Of a stretch of 64,000 nucleotides of DNA, positions 35,223 to 48,413 are shown piece after piece. The notes under the pieces were generated by a model. The model was not told the origin of the DNA, made no database searches, and saw only the letters and a program-made list of their open reading frames with translations. The DNA comes from Cannabis sativa (taxonomy: Eukaryota; Streptophyta; Magnoliopsida; Rosales; Cannabaceae). Every line of letters begins with the position of its first letter. Position 1 is the first letter of the stretch. The stretch lies in contig NC_083608.1 of NCBI RefSeq assembly GCF_029168945.1, positions 17,812,136-17,876,135 on the forward strand. The letters run 5' to 3'. Position numbers and translations under genes: made by a program.

Positions 35223-38200
35223 TTAGTGAGTTGAGCTTGAAATTTGGTTTTTGATTAAATTGGCCACATGCTGAGCAACCCAAGTTGAGCCAACCTCAGT
35301 GCAAGAGAAAGCATGAGTGTGGCCCTCTCTTTCAAGTGATAGAGAAATATCTGGGACCTGCCTGGAGATCTGTGTGGCATAGACAAAGTACCAGAAAAGC
35401 ATAAACAATTAGTTGAAAAGTACAAAATGCCAAAAGCAAAAGTGGAGTTATAAAGAGGAAAACAAAAAAGGTTTGAAGGAAAACGAATAACTTCACCAAC
35501 TATGAGCATTTAAAATGAGCCCTCTCTATTCTTCTTCCAAATGCTTGCCAACCCTTGTTAGTTGTTGTATAATCACCTCCAGCTTATTATGCATTAACAA
35601 AATCTACTCTAGGAACTTAAAATGAAAACTCAGCAGGCTTGAATTTCAATAACAAAGGGTGGACCGAGCATTTCGTGTCTATAGGAGACAACCCGCATCA
35701 TGCAATGGTTGAGTTTGGAAGATTGTTCATGGAATAACTATTTCTATATATAGCATCTATAGCACATTCCCACTCTAAGATTATCTTATTTGAGAAGAAA
35801 GTAATGGACTTGATTCTCTATTAGTGTTTCTAATACGGCAGGAATAGCAGTCAGACCATTTGGCTGATCAGATTATGGTCTATGAAGATAGAGCCATATT
35901 GATATGCAGAATCATGAATGGTCATGATAGTCAACAACCTCCTATAAAGCTCTGAATTACCATTTTAATTTAACAAATGAAAGGAAGGTTATTAGGAATA
36001 ACTGGCTACAAGAGATAATTACTTTAGATTGAACTATGTAATCGTTTAATAGAAAAGAAACCGAAATCTTTGATAATAGATTGGCCTTTAATTTAAGGTG
36101 TCTGAGACAAACTCCTTGTATAATCTAATCAGTTGTCAATGCCGAACAGTAAAATGTATTCATCTTCAGAAATTTCAGATAAGAAAAAAGAAATTTCATG
36201 TTCGGAGGGCCATAATTGAGCATGAATTTTATGATATATCATCTATCTAAAGTTTTGCAAGTGGTGATTTGAGTAATGAAATACCATCACTTACCTCTTC
36301 ATACATTTGCAGTGGTCCCCAGTGATCGTCAATGCCAAACAAAAACGCAATTCTATGGTGTTTCTCTCTCATAAATGTCCAATCTGGAGTTTCTGAAAGC
36401 TAGCATAGGATGCCAATAGCCAGAAATTGACACTTCAATTTAATATTCCTATCAAACATATCTTACTAGAAACAGACAAGGATAGCTATTATTGTGAAGT
36501 TGACAGAAAGCAGAACAAAGAGTTGAACAATTTAGTCTATACATAGATCTTCTTAACATACATGTCAAATATAATGAGAGGTCTATACAATAAACTTGAC
36601 TATGTGATAACCAAATATTATTGATCTCATAAAAATAGATTACCTTCTTGAATTCGGTCATTGCCATAAAGAGAACATTCCGCATTGTATGGAACTGCAA
36701 ATTTCCAACATAAAACTTTCTAATCACATGCATACACAGACTATAAGAACCTTCATTATAAATTGTGGAAAGTCCACAAATAATGACCAATTTATATTAG
36801 AAAAAGTTAGAAATAAAGAAGATTCAATATTCTTGCCTTTGTCAAGTGAGAGCAAGTAACCTCAACTGCAGTACTAGACCATGATTTCCCAACAGATTTA
36901 CTAACAATTAACCTTAAAGCCCAGCTTGGTAAGAATCCTAATGAAGCTACAATGGAACTGAGGACCACACTTACAACGGGGGACCTGAAACACATTCTTT
37001 CACGCTGTTAATCGCTTTGATGCTATAATATGGAATGTCAAACTAAAGAAGAAACCCCACAGAAGCAATGTGCAATTTGTAATAGGACGAAAAAATATTT
37101 TTACACCGAAATCACTCAATATGTCATTATTCTATCATCCAATGGAGCTGTTTGTATATGAACAAATGACAAGACTGATAACTAGTCACAGCAAAGTACA
37201 AAAAAGTTACTGCAGTGCACATGAAGTTGACTAGATTCCTTTTAACACATATTCATAGGAGAGAATAAAGTAACAAGAAAAGATATACACAGCAATCTTG
37301 CCGATGATAGACTGTTTCTGGGATTGTAGATCTAAAGCCAAAAATGGATACAGTCCGATGCAGTATAACACCTACAATGCTCAAAGAGGTGTCGAAGAGG
37401 TTACTTTCTAGAAGAAAAATATGATCAGCAACATGAACACACTAAATGAAATGAACAAGCAATCATTACCTGCTCTTGATTTCTTTTAAACATTTCAATA
37501 CACATGTATGCACCGATTGAGTGCCCAACCTGCAAAGTAATAAATAGATAACAACAGCTTATATTCTTATATTGAGAGACGATCTTATTACAACTAGCAA
37601 CACTGTCAGGTAAGAGAAACAAAACAAGGGAAAACACACTGTAAAGATTAGAAAAAGGAAAGAACTTTCCTCTCTTACTAATGGAAATAATATTAGCAAA
37701 CATCATGCAATGTTTATTATAAGAACCTATTTTAGGATTCTTTATGAGAATCAAACTTTCATCCATAAACCTAATATGAAACTGAATTACTAATGCTGTT
37801 TAAACTATGTCCTCCAAAAAAACAGCTTATGAGCATTCAACAACACTTATAAACAACAAACAAACAACAAGATGACTATATTCTTACCAGTATTATAGGA
37901 ACTTGTTTATTTTGTAACTCATGTTTGATGAAGTCTATCTGCAAAAGCATGAATTTAGATGGAGATTTGAAGGCCAGGAATTTGCTCAGAACAGATAAAG
38001 GGTCATGCAGAATGTTGTCACCTTATGATCAATTTGTTCTTGCAATGAGAACAACCTTCCACGTTCCGAATCCTGACAAAAAGAAAATTTGACATAAAAA
38101 TATAAACAAGTTGTGCTGCACTTGAAGCTTTCTTCAGATCAGTCATAAAATTGGAATTAAATTTTTTAATTTCTATGGATTAACAAATTATTTTCCAGAC

Positions 38201-38863
38201 AGCATCATCTTCACTATTGTAGTTTACAAAAGGCCAAACCAGTAAACATGTAACATACATGGTAGTACAATACAATGATATAAGGAGAAACTAGCAAATA
38301 TAGTACCTTTTTGGTATGAGATATATGCCCAACAGCTGATCAAACACAGTAAAATGCAACAGATTAATAAAATAGCGATCCAAGCTCACAAATCATTCAG
38401 CTATGAATCTAAAAACAAATACAAGAAAAAATCAAATAAGAAATGTTGTAAGTCTTTCATTTCTTACCTGTCACGGACACACTTCCTCCAAGCCACTCAT
38501 AAAGTGATTCAACAAATTCTTTATAAAATAGAACAGCACCTTCAAATAACCAAATATCCCAAATAAATAAATGAAATAATGAAATCATTTTGACTAAAAT
38601 TTTACAGCCAAGCACCAGTACCCAATACTCAAATTAAATAAACATACCTGGATTTCCAGGGATCACTAGAGCATGAAATACTGGCTTCTCAGCAATAATC
38701 TCCAATATTTCAGTATCGTAACTAAAACAAAATAAATTAGTTACCAAATTAGAACAGAACTAAAAGAAATTAAAAAGTAAAAGGAACCCATGTACCTTGA
38801 CACATTGCATAATCGAAAATTAGCAAGCTTTTTAGTTTTAGACTGCAGAACTTGGCGACCCAT
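35223..38863 (-). CDS. LDAH: Lipid droplet-associated hydrolase-like protein (alpha/beta hydrolase), 12 exons
   Basis: Predicted 312 residues from exons 38863-38796, 38721-38648, 38539-38468, 38335-38307, 38072-38022, 37938-37888, 37529-37470, 37371-37289, 36984-36837, 36694-36644, 36399-36295 and 35369-35223 (stop). Reading frames join in phase at every junction, and all introns are GT-AG except intron 9, which is GC-AG (GC at 36836-36835). Hallmarks are PGNPG (residues 44-48, oxyanion-hole side), the nucleophile elbow GHSIG (117-121, Ser119), RNVLFMAMTEFKK, FGIDDHW (250-256, candidate acid) and EGHTHAF (279-285, candidate catalytic His). These fit the LDAH family, serine hydrolases on lipid droplets; substrate in plants is not evident from sequence. 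The start at MGRQVLQ is the first in-frame Met of the exon. A probable 5'-UTR intron lies upstream (about 38901-39018). Confidence 0.87.
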
Positions 38864-39099
38864 TTCGCTCACCACACAATATGATCTACTTTTCGACCTT
38901 GAAGATAAAATAAAGAACTGGGTATTATTCTAAACCGTGGGAATACAAGAATTATATTTAGAGAACTAACAACTTAATCATGGTGGTCAATAAACATTAA
39001 TGTTTGAAGTAATTTTACCTGAAATGGCAGAAATGGAGAGAGAGCCTAATGGGTCTGGCAAGTGAAGAAATAATGTGATTGTGAAGTAGCATTTGTCTT

Positions 39100-39690
39100 T
39101 ATTAATTTGTACTAATTTTATAAATTTCCATATTTATTAAAAGCATAATTATGGTGATTTGTTTTTGGTAAAACACCCCTTATCTGAATTCTGAGTAACG
39201 TTCGTTGAAACATGGGAGTCCTGGTAGTTAGGAATTGCTTAGTTTTTTTGGTCGAGCAAGAACTGTGCCTTTGTTTTTCTTTCCTTCTATTTCTTCTTCA
39301 TAAATGGGCCTCAGCTTTTAAGCATATGGGCTTATCCAGTGAGTGAATGGGCCTGAAATGAGACTTAATACTTTTGAAGTTATCCCAATAAGCTTTCCTT
39401 ACAAAATAATTGAAAAATAGCATTTTCTTTTATTTTGTTCTTTTAACAATACAACATTGTTAATAAAAATTAGGATTAATTGCGGAAAAACCTCTAATAG
39501 TTTTACTTTGCTTGCAATTAATCTTCAAAATTTAAATTTTGGCGGTAAAATCCCCAAAACTACAATACCGTTACTAATTTATAACTTCCATCCAAATTTA
39601 GTTGTTAACTGTCAGGTTGGATTGTCCACGTGGATACAGTATACAAGTGGTACAATTTTATTGGTCCATGTAAATAATTATATTAAAATA
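39100..39690. other. Promoter-side DNA of LDAH gene and one MULE-like terminus
   Basis: The LDAH upstream region lies at about 39060-39400. From about 39473 the sequence TTAATTGCGGAAAAACCTC...TTGCAATTAATC resembles one end of a common plant Mutator-like repeat. A matching inverted end was not found, so the call is partial. Confidence 0.35.
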
Positions 39691-39804
39691 AATTAAAATA
39701 AAAAATAAAAAAAGATTATTTTTTATTTCAACCATATCATATTTTCTGAAAAAAAAAATACTTTTTTCTTTAATATTTTTCTTTTATTCTTCTTCTTTAG
39801 TCTA

Positions 39805-39980
39805 TACACTGTCACCACCACCACCATCCATAGTCACCGTAAACACCACCACCCACCACTACCGAAACCACCATCATCCGTAGCCACCGTAAACACCACC
39901 ACCCACCACTACCGAAACCACAACCATCCATAACCACCGTAAACACCACCATCCACTACTACCGAAACTACCACCACAAC
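39805..39980. repeat. Minisatellite, about 54-bp unit, three copies
   Basis: Units of CACC-rich sequence share CACCGTAAACACCACCA and CCACTACCGAAAC, each followed by a CCA(T/A)CC(A/G)TA stretch. Copies run at about 39830-39870, 39885-39920 and 39937-39975. An (ATATAT)/(GAGAGA)/(GACA) simple-repeat patch follows at 40255-40325. Confidence 0.75.
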
Positions 39981-40374
39981 CTATTTTTTAAATCCATATC
40001 ACACAAAAATATTAAACAACACTCAACCAAATTTAAATAAATCCAAATCCAACAAACAAATAAACACACAAATATATAAACAAAATCTCAGTCCCAAAAC
40101 TCAAATCTGAAAACCCTAAATTTATTTCCTCCACAACCATTATCTTTTCTCATATATCAAAACAAATGACACAATAATACCCAAATAAGAATATCTACAC
40201 ACAAATATATCAAGAAAATTGCAAAAAACAATTATGAAAAACCTTAGATCTAGAGATATATATATATGCAGAGAGAGAGAGATGAGACCATGACAAATAG
40301 AGAGAGACAGACAGACAGACAAGGGATGCGACAAATGCCAAAAGTTCTCACATATACCTCGTGTACCACCAACC

Positions 40375-41300
40375 AAGCTAAGGATGATGACCTCGCCATA
40401 CCCATTTGTGATATGGGAAATTGACCTGATTGGGGCTTTACCCACAGGACGAGGTGGACCAAAGTATGCAGTTGTGGCAATTGACTTCTTCACAAAATGA
40501 ACAGAAGTCGAACCTCTGGTTTCCATCACATGCAAGAAGGTTCTTGATTTTGTCATCAAGAACATCATATGTAGGTTTGGAATTCCAATCAAGATAATAT
40601 ATGATAATGGAACTCAGTTTGATGGAAAACTATTCACTGATTCTGTGAAAGGAATAAAATAATTAAGAGCTTCTCGCTCGTATTGAGGCCTCAAGTAAAT
40701 GGGCAAGTAGAAGCTATTAATAAAACCTTGAAGGATACTATTAAGAAGAAGTTAGATGCTGCCAAAGGAAGATGGGTTGTCGAGCTACCACAAGTGCTCT
40801 AGGCCCACAAAACTACAGAAAAAACAACAACAGGACACACTCCATTTTCATTAGCATTTGGCTCAGAAGTAATGTTACCTATAGAGGTTAACATTGCGAC
40901 CCATAAGCGTGAACTCTACAATCAAGAGCAAAACCAAAAACTTCTAAATATGTCTTCGGATCTTCTTGAAGAAAAATACAATGAGTCACAAATAACTAAT
41001 GTTACTTATCAATATCGTATCACGAGGTACTTTAACCACAGAGTTCGAAAGAGGTTGTTTAAAGTAGGAGATTTGGTGTTGAGACGTGTATTTACAAACA
41101 TGTAAGATCTAACAGTTGGAGTGTTCGATCAACCCGAACTGGGAAGGCCCGTACATCATTGAAGCTGTAATTAGAACCGGGGTTTATAAATTAACTTGGC
41201 TTAATGGCTCGCTAATAAAGAATCCCTAGAATAGCGAACATTTACCACCTTATTACCAGTAGTTTATTATGTAAATGTTGTATTAATTTTTGTACTGATC
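40375..41300 (+). pseudogene. Ty3/gypsy integrase relic
   Basis: Plus-strand frames give WEIDLIGALPTGRGGPKYAV (integrase core with first Asp), IYDNGTQFDGKLF (second Asp), VNGQVEAINKTLK (catalytic Glu), then GRWVVELPQVL, TGHTPFSLAFGSEVMLPIEV and, after a linker, FKVGDLVLRR, the usual order of gypsy integrase through its C-terminal domain. Phrases such as the LAFGSEVMLPIEV type are common in non-chromoviral gypsy (Tat/Ogre-like) elements. In-frame stops (about 40498, 40660, 40801, 41103) and shifts show it is dead. The ends and LTRs are not identified. Confidence 0.8.
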
Positions 41301-43400
41301 TATTATTGATCTGAATAAAAGTTGAATTTTTCAAGTTATTATAAAGTTTTATTTTCTTTAAAATTACTTGGGATCATATATGTGTGTAATAACTAGATTT
41401 CACTTAGAAATGAGAGAGTCAAGGAAGAAATTAAGAATAAAAAAATTATTTTATTTATTTTATAACTAATTTATTTTTTTTTATAATTTTTAAATAGTTA
41501 TAGTAGGTGTATTAATATAAACGTGTCACGTGTACAATAGTGTACATAAATGCAGTTCATGTTAGCAGTTAATTATATTAAATGGATGACACATTAAATT
41601 TGCAAACGGTTTAATGATTTGGCAGATTTAAAGATATTTGATAAATTTATTAATATTTATAGGTGAGTAATGGGAGTGGAGTTGTAGGACTAGGAAGACT
41701 AGTTTTAATACTTAAATTGTGAGGTTTGAAGGAGGGTTAGTTAGTTATACTTGTAGCGTGGGACCTGGTTAGGCATACCACATCATGGAGGGACATTTTC
41801 AAGGTATTTGGTTATTAAGGATTTTTAAATTATTAAAACATAGGTTATATATTGTATAATATCATAGCTTATATTGTATAATATATAATACAAACACCAA
41901 TTTATTTAATTTTTGGTTAGACTAGTAAAACAGGTCAAATAAGATAACACGACTCGAAATTTGCAAGACAATTAATCGGTTTGAATTTGTCTTTAATAAA
42001 TTTAAATTGTGTTCGAATTGACATAGTTAATAAAAAAATTAATTTATTAATATTTTATTTAAAGTTATTTTTGTATTTTAACATACGTTTTAAATATGTT
42101 ACAAATATGTCTTTAATATGATTTGACATATTTAAACAAAAATATATATATAAAGAAGTTATATGTGTTGTGTTGTATTGTACGTAAAACTATTAATAAT
42201 ATTTAGATTTTATTTATTTGACATAATTATTAAACTGATCGTATTCAAATTTATTGTATACTTGTAATACATAAATCTTCATACAATATGAATATGACCC
42301 ACGAAATACACCCTATTTTATTTTTCAGTCAAGACCAATTTATTTATTTATTTTAAATGTTGTAAAAACTAAAAAGAAAAACGACAAAGAAATAAGTTAA
42401 GGAAAATGCGGTATTTATTAGTTGTATCATGGATGTCCAACAGTTCTAATAATTGACGGATTCAATGACAAATAATAATTAAATGAACATTAATTAATTA
42501 TTTAATTATCAATGCTCTTTAACATATTTTATAAAACTATGTCAATAATACCCCTCAATTGTATTTAAACATTTTTAATAAAGTTATATCTATATGTATA
42601 TGCTGCTCGTTAAAAGAGACACATATTAATTATAAACTATGAATAATATAAAGAAAAAGATAAGTTTTTGCCTTAGAATTTTACTTTTCCGTTGACTCCT
42701 TTATTAATTATTCCCAAATTATCTGGATGATTCAAAAAATTTCAATTTTATTATTTTTATTGGAATGGAATTGTATACTCTTTTAAGGACTATTTCAAAT
42801 AAGATGGTAATTAACAAAATTTGACTAAGTCTATACGTATTTTATTAGTATTGTTATAATCTTTTTTTCTAACCATGCCCTCTGATCTCTCTTTTTTTCC
42901 TTAGAGAAAGACAACACATGAAAATAATTTCAACTTTTTTCCAGAATAAATAACAAAAACCAACCACGTTCTATAATTAAAATTGACTCACGAGTCATGA
43001 TGATCCATCATCACACCACTCATCTTTTATAAACTCGTGATGCTGTACTTTTAAGTCATTTTACTTAGTTTTTTTTCTTGGGGGACTTGTAAAAACTTAA
43101 CCAGCAGCAAATATTAATAAGAAAAAAAACAAAAAAATCCAAATCTCCATTCGGAAAAATTAAGATAATGTCGAGAACGTGGGTATATATATATCTATAT
43201 AACTATATTTATATATAAAATGACAAAAATACCCTTGATTGCAGAAAACTTTAACCGCCAAACGGTAAAGGGGTTCGTTTTCTCCTTTGAAGAATCACAA
43301 GAAATGCCTCTCTCTCTCTCTTTCTCTCTCTAGACTCAGTGAATTGCGTGCATTTTTATAAAAGAAGCGTCCACTGCAAGAAAACTCAAATCCCTCTCTT
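41301..43400. other. AT-rich intergenic DNA and HVA22 upstream region
   Basis: AT-rich up to about 43190. A run of TATATATATC...TATATTTATATATAA lies at 43185-43218. CT-microsatellite sequence at 43308-43330 and CT-rich DNA at 43530-43575 lie in the likely leader of the HVA22 gene. Nothing else was recognised. Confidence 0.4.
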
Positions 43401-43805
43401 TTTTTAATAATATTTATTATAAATATAAATATGGAAGAACAATAGAAAGATTAGTTTTTTAAGAGAATTGATCTCATTTCCTTTCTTCTCATTTTCATTT
43501 ACAGAATCCAATCCCCTTCTCCCAAACGATTCATACCCATTTCATCTCTCTTCTTCATCTTCATCTTCTTCTTCTTTCCTTTTTGGAAATTTAATAAACA
43601 AAAAGTAATAATCTGAGTCTCTGGATTGGATTGGACTGAATCTCGTTACTTCCCGTCTTTACAAAAGGTAAATGCGTTTTTTTTTTTTCCTTTTGGAATG
43701 TTAATGCATGTTTTACTGATTCGTTTAATTATTGAAACTAATATTTATGGAAGTTGCAGTGATTATTTCGATTAGTGGTGAATATAGAAAACGAGACATT
43801 AAAGA

Positions 43806-45893
43806 ATGTTGGGGGAGTTGATTTCCAGAATCCTTGTGTAAGTTCTTTCAATCTATTCGTGTTTTTCTTTTCTTTCTCTTATGGATAAATCTTGAAACAC
43901 TTTTTGGATTGGGTTATAGAATGGTTTTTGGGTATGCATACCCTGCGTTTGAGTGTTACAAAGTGGTGGAAAGGAACAGAGCCCAAAATGAAGAACTTCG
44001 ATTTTGGTGTCAATATTGGTAAGAGCGATTCCCTCATTCTTCAACTGAATTTGGAATTTTACTTTTGTTTTTTTTATTTAATTGTTCTTTATCACTGATT
44101 TTCATGGAATTTGTATATGATTCTCTGCATTAACTCCGGGTAATCAGCGATTAATTTTTAAACAAATATAATACATTTTAAAATGAAAATAAAGTAGAGA
44201 AACAGCATATGATTTGGTCAAATATTTAGAGGATTTTATATGATTAATTATAAAAAAAATTCGGCATTAGACATGGCATATTCTTAGGAAGTTATCACAC
44301 ATTGGTTATGAAAGTAATTAATTCAAATTTATGGCCGTTGATGATTTGTGAGAGATGATGTAAATTTAATTTTAATTGCTTATGAGTGCAAGCAATTAGA
44401 TTAAAAGAGGGGGTGTAAGAAAGAATGAATACCAAAGAAAGCTTATTGAAATTGTCTTATTCATGGGTTTAAAGTTTAAGCAACCAGAAATGGGATTTAG
44501 GTTTAAGAGGAATGAATGAGAAAGATTTTGGGAATTGCTTTCATGATGGGTGCAAGCAATCTAGAATATAATGTACAGTAATTGATCATAACTCAAATGC
44601 TCAATATGTATTTTGATACAGTAACCGGCATAAAATAGTAAAGATCCTTTTTTTTATTTAATTTTATTTTTTTTGGAACCATTGAAAAAACATATGCATA
44701 AACAATAGGTGTCTTTATCTATCATGTATCAACAAATGCATTTGTTTAACCTCTTTAACGTATGTTTTAGGTCAGTATGGTCAGACCAAAGAATAACCTT
44801 GTTTTGCTAATTTTAACTGAAATTTTTGCAGGATCCTTGTAGCCATTCTATCAGTGCTAGAGAGAGTTGGGGACATATTCATTTCATGGTATTACCTATA
44901 AATTTTCGTTCAATAAACTATGCATCTGTAGAATTTATTGGATATCTGATGCTGATGATTTTTTTTTTTAAGGTTGCCCATGTATGGAGAGCTCAAGCTG
45001 GCCCTTTTCATCTATCTTTGGTATCCGAAGACCAAGGTAAATTAACAGATTCAATTTAGAGAAGAGCATTAAGATGAGAAATTTTGATGATTTTGATAAA
45101 TGTATTATAATTTATGTAGGGATCTGATTATGTCTACGATGCCATATTACGGCCTTATGTCACAAAGCATGAAATAGACATTGATCATAAGCTACTGGAG
45201 TACAGAGCAAGGGCCTGGGATTTGGCCCTTTTCTACTGGAAAAACTGTACTGAATTGGGCCAGACAGCATTCTTTCAAGTCATACAATACGTTGCTGCTC
45301 AGTCGGGAAAGTTTGGCAGCCATAATGGTACTGAGGTAGATTTCTAGTTGTCATTTTCCTTCTTTCTTTTATTCTCAACTAATCTTGTTCATTTTAGGTA
45401 AGAATAAGACTAATTCTATATTCTATGGCATAGTACTAGGAGTTGGGAGACCAATACTTACCTGCTCACATCAAAATATCCATTCACGGATTACTTTTGA
45501 TAGTTTATAGGTTCCCTAGCTAGTTGGACAGAATCACGAGAAGATTCAAGAAACTTCATTTTCTACCTCATTCCATGTAACACAAATTGCTGCCTAGGAA
45601 ATCTGAGTCTGAAAATAGACATAATAACCGAACCACTAAACGAAGTGATATGACTTTTGCAGAAAAACGATGAACAGAGAAACAGAACAACCAACCATGC
45701 CACATCTGATACAATGAAATCTAAGATTGTTCAAGTTCAACCCCACAAAGAAACAGAGTATGTACATATTGTAAAAGAATTCATGGCTGAACCTGTCAAA
45801 CAAGATGGTGGAGTTGCTCCTACTACTAACTCAGAAGGTGGTCTTTTTAACCAAGCTCGCCAAAGGCTTAGGCGATTCAAACCACTCAGTTAG
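43806..45893 (+). CDS. HVA22: HVA22-like protein (TB2/DP1/HVA22 family), 6 exons
   Basis: Predicted 232 residues from exons 43806-43837, 43920-44018, 44832-44888, 44973-45036, 45120-45335 and 45663-45893. All introns are GT-AG, with frames joining in phase. Residues about 14-100 form the family domain: GYAYPAFECYK, NEELRFWCQYW, ERVGDIFISWLPMYGELKLA, YLWYPKTKGSDYVYD. These hairpin-membrane segments are typical of REEP/DP1/HVA22 proteins, which shape ER membrane and act in vesicle traffic; barley HVA22 is known as ABA- and stress-inducible. The C-terminal third (157-232) is hydrophilic and ends RQRLRRFKPLS. Longer than the small HVA22 members, it resembles the i/j/k type. A 5'-UTR intron beginning at about 43669 (AAAG|GTAAATG) is likely. 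Confidence 0.9.
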
Positions 45894-46173
45894 AATTTGT
45901 AACACACAAATACTTGTACAAAAATCAACTAAAAACAAATAGGATAATTGGGTTCAAAACTTCTTACTCATTCAAATGTAGAAATTCATTTCTTTCTTTC
46001 TTTTTTTTTTTATTTATTTATTTTTATTCCTGTAATATATGCTGATTTCCATTTTATAAAATCAAAAAAAAAAAAAAAGATGGCTTCTTTTTACTAGTGA
46101 TTTTCATTACAATTTCTCACCCAAGCAAAGAAAAAACAGAGCATGAAAACGTAATTAGAAATTATAATCACCG

Positions 46174-46731
46174 TTATCTGGCCGAACGGACTCGAAGGGC
46201 AATGAGAATCCGATCAACGGCTCTGATCAAAGTAGGAACTACGACTCGTCTGAAGAAGCCGAGACAAGACGTGACGGGGTTGTGAACGGCGGCGAGCCTG
46301 ACCCAGATACGGCCGAGGAAGTGTGAGCCGTTGGAGCTGGGAGAAGAAGACATGGGCTGGAGGTAAGCCCAAGCGGCCTGCTTCACGAGCCGGTTGCGGA
46401 TAGAGATCTCGTAGCCGGAGGAAACTGCCGTCGGCGAGTTGATCCCGACGGCGGAAGGGGAAAAGGGTAAGAGGTCTTTTAATGAAGTGTAAGGTTGGGA
46501 AGAAGAAGAAGAAGAAGAGTTCTTGAAAGAGATGAGCTCGAAGTCTAGGGATGGCGGCGGATGAGCCGCGTAACCATTTCGGTTTTGGATTGGGAAGCTT
46601 GAGCTGTGGCGAGACTTGGCGGCGGCGGCGGCTGGAAGAGAGAGAGTGGCTGGGATGACTGAAGAAGTGGATATAGAGTTACGGCGGCGGAGATTTGAAG
46701 TTGGTGGTGGTAGCTCGGCGGAGTTGGCCAT
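46174..46731 (-). CDS. Unrecognised plant protein, 185 aa, Ser-rich
   Basis: A single-exon ORF with good start context (ATG at 46731, GCCATGGCC on the minus strand). GC content is clearly higher than in the flanks, as expected of real coding DNA. The N-terminal half is low in complexity: Pro- and Ser-rich, Ala run (36-39), Ser run (72-78). Residues about 80-130 hold a more ordered part (YTSLKDLLPFSP, then SGYEISIRNRLVKQAAWAYLQPM). The C-terminal end (155-185) is basic with hydrophobic spacing (FFRRVVVPTLIRAVDRILIALRVRSAR), possibly an amphipathic helix. I do not recognise the family and assign no function. It lies tail to tail with the HVA22 gene, with 280 bp between stop codons. Confidence 0.75.
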   Translation of the reverse strand: MANSAELPPPTSNLRRRNSISTSSVIPATLSLPAAAAAKSRHSSSFPIQNRNGYAAHPPPSLDFELISFKNSSSSSSSQPYTSLKDLLPFSPSAVGINSPTAVSSGYEISIRNRLVKQAAWAYLQPMSSSPSSNGSHFLGRIWVRLAAVHNPVTSCLGFFRRVVVPTLIRAVDRILIALRVRSAR

Positions 46732-48413
46732 GGCTGTGTGATTAGTTATTTTAATTATATTTAAATTTTCGAGAAGAGAGAAAGAGACGATAACAAAAAG
46801 CCAAGAAATTAAGGAAAAAAGAAACTATGATATAACAAAGAATGCTTTTGGTTTTCGTTTGGCTTTCTTATTTTTGGTTTTTGCTTGTTTTTCAATTATT
46901 ATTATGCCACTTTGTTTTTGGTTGAATGTTGTCTTTATCTCCATATTTTATTTTTTATTTATGTTATATATTGAAAAAGAAAAAGGAAGAAGGCTATAAT
47001 TCACGTGGATTTCAGATGTACTACATTTCAACGAAAGCTCCTTATTGTTTTATTTATGTAACAGTGTTTTCTATTTTTAATTGACCTATTCAGTATGTTT
47101 ATTATATATGCATATACTTTTGGATATGTTTTGGTAAATGGGAAAGGGAGAGGAAGAAATGGTACGAGGCAATAGTGGAGAAAATAAATTAATGTAACTT
47201 TATTCGCTTTGTCTTGTTGTTTTAGAAGAAAAAGAAATAAAGTGACTGAAATTGCTAAATTAAGTTCTTTAAATTCAGTGCTAACAAATGTTTATTATAA
47301 AAGTGTGAGAAGTCTACGTGTTCTGCATTTGAATATTTGGTAAATTAATGTTTATTGTTATATATCTTCAACTCCACAATGTTATATACTATTATTATTT
47401 TGAAAGGGATCCACAAAAATTAGATTTTTATTTCATTTTTATATTTATATTAATATAGTACTAAAATATTCCCATGAGTAAATCATAACAATTGCTACTG
47501 GGTAAGTTATTTATTAAATTATAGGCAATTACATATTTATTGTAACGAGTTTGTCCATAGTATTTAAAACATTTTGCCTATAATTTAATAAAATGGTAGT
47601 TTTGGTGTAAGCCTAATAAAATAAGTTCCAATATTTGTTTTTCCCTTTATCTTGGACTTGGAGTATAATGTGGCCTAACAAAATGACAACACACAAAAAT
47701 TGTACGACTAGTTCATTCATGGTGTTAGTGTTATTCAATTGTTGCCATTGATTTCAAACAAAGTTAAACAATCGAAAGTAATTAGATAGCAGCCACTTGG
47801 ATGTTTTGGTTTGAGGGGAAGGTCTATTCCCAATTAATACGAAAGAAGAGAAAGATAAAGACATACATTAAAAGCAAATAGTATTAGTCTCATATTAATA
47901 ATTCTATATATGTGAGTATATTGATTGTTTGTTTTAAAATAGGTCCATTCTCATTTCTCAGTTTAAATAAAATAAAATAAAAATAGTCAGTTTGAGCGGC
48001 TCCTTTGACCCATACAGACAACACTAAACACCCGCTCCAAACTGTAAAAAGTAGTTACTTCACTATATGTCTATGATTTCAATGAGTTTTGGGGGAATAT
48101 TTGGAATTAGTGGTGTAAGATTCTTATCACTGCAATAATAAAATTTAATTTTATAAACAAGCATATTACATATACCTTAATTTAAAAATAATAATGATAT
48201 TAATTCATCTAATAAGTATAATTTTTGTAGTGATTTTAAGAAATGATCTTTTCAAAAAATAAAATTTAAGATTTTTCTAATTCTCTTTTGATAAGAAAGA
48301 TGAGAATAAAGCACTCTTATTTTTTAAGGTTACTTATCAATATATAACTTTATAGCTAAGTTATTAATTTTAAATTTTTTAATTTAGCCCTTCAATAAAT
48401 TAAAAATATCACT
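46732..48413. other. AT-rich intergenic DNA
   Basis: Upstream side of the 46174-46731 gene. AT-rich, with no open frame or element end that I can support. Confidence 0.4.
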
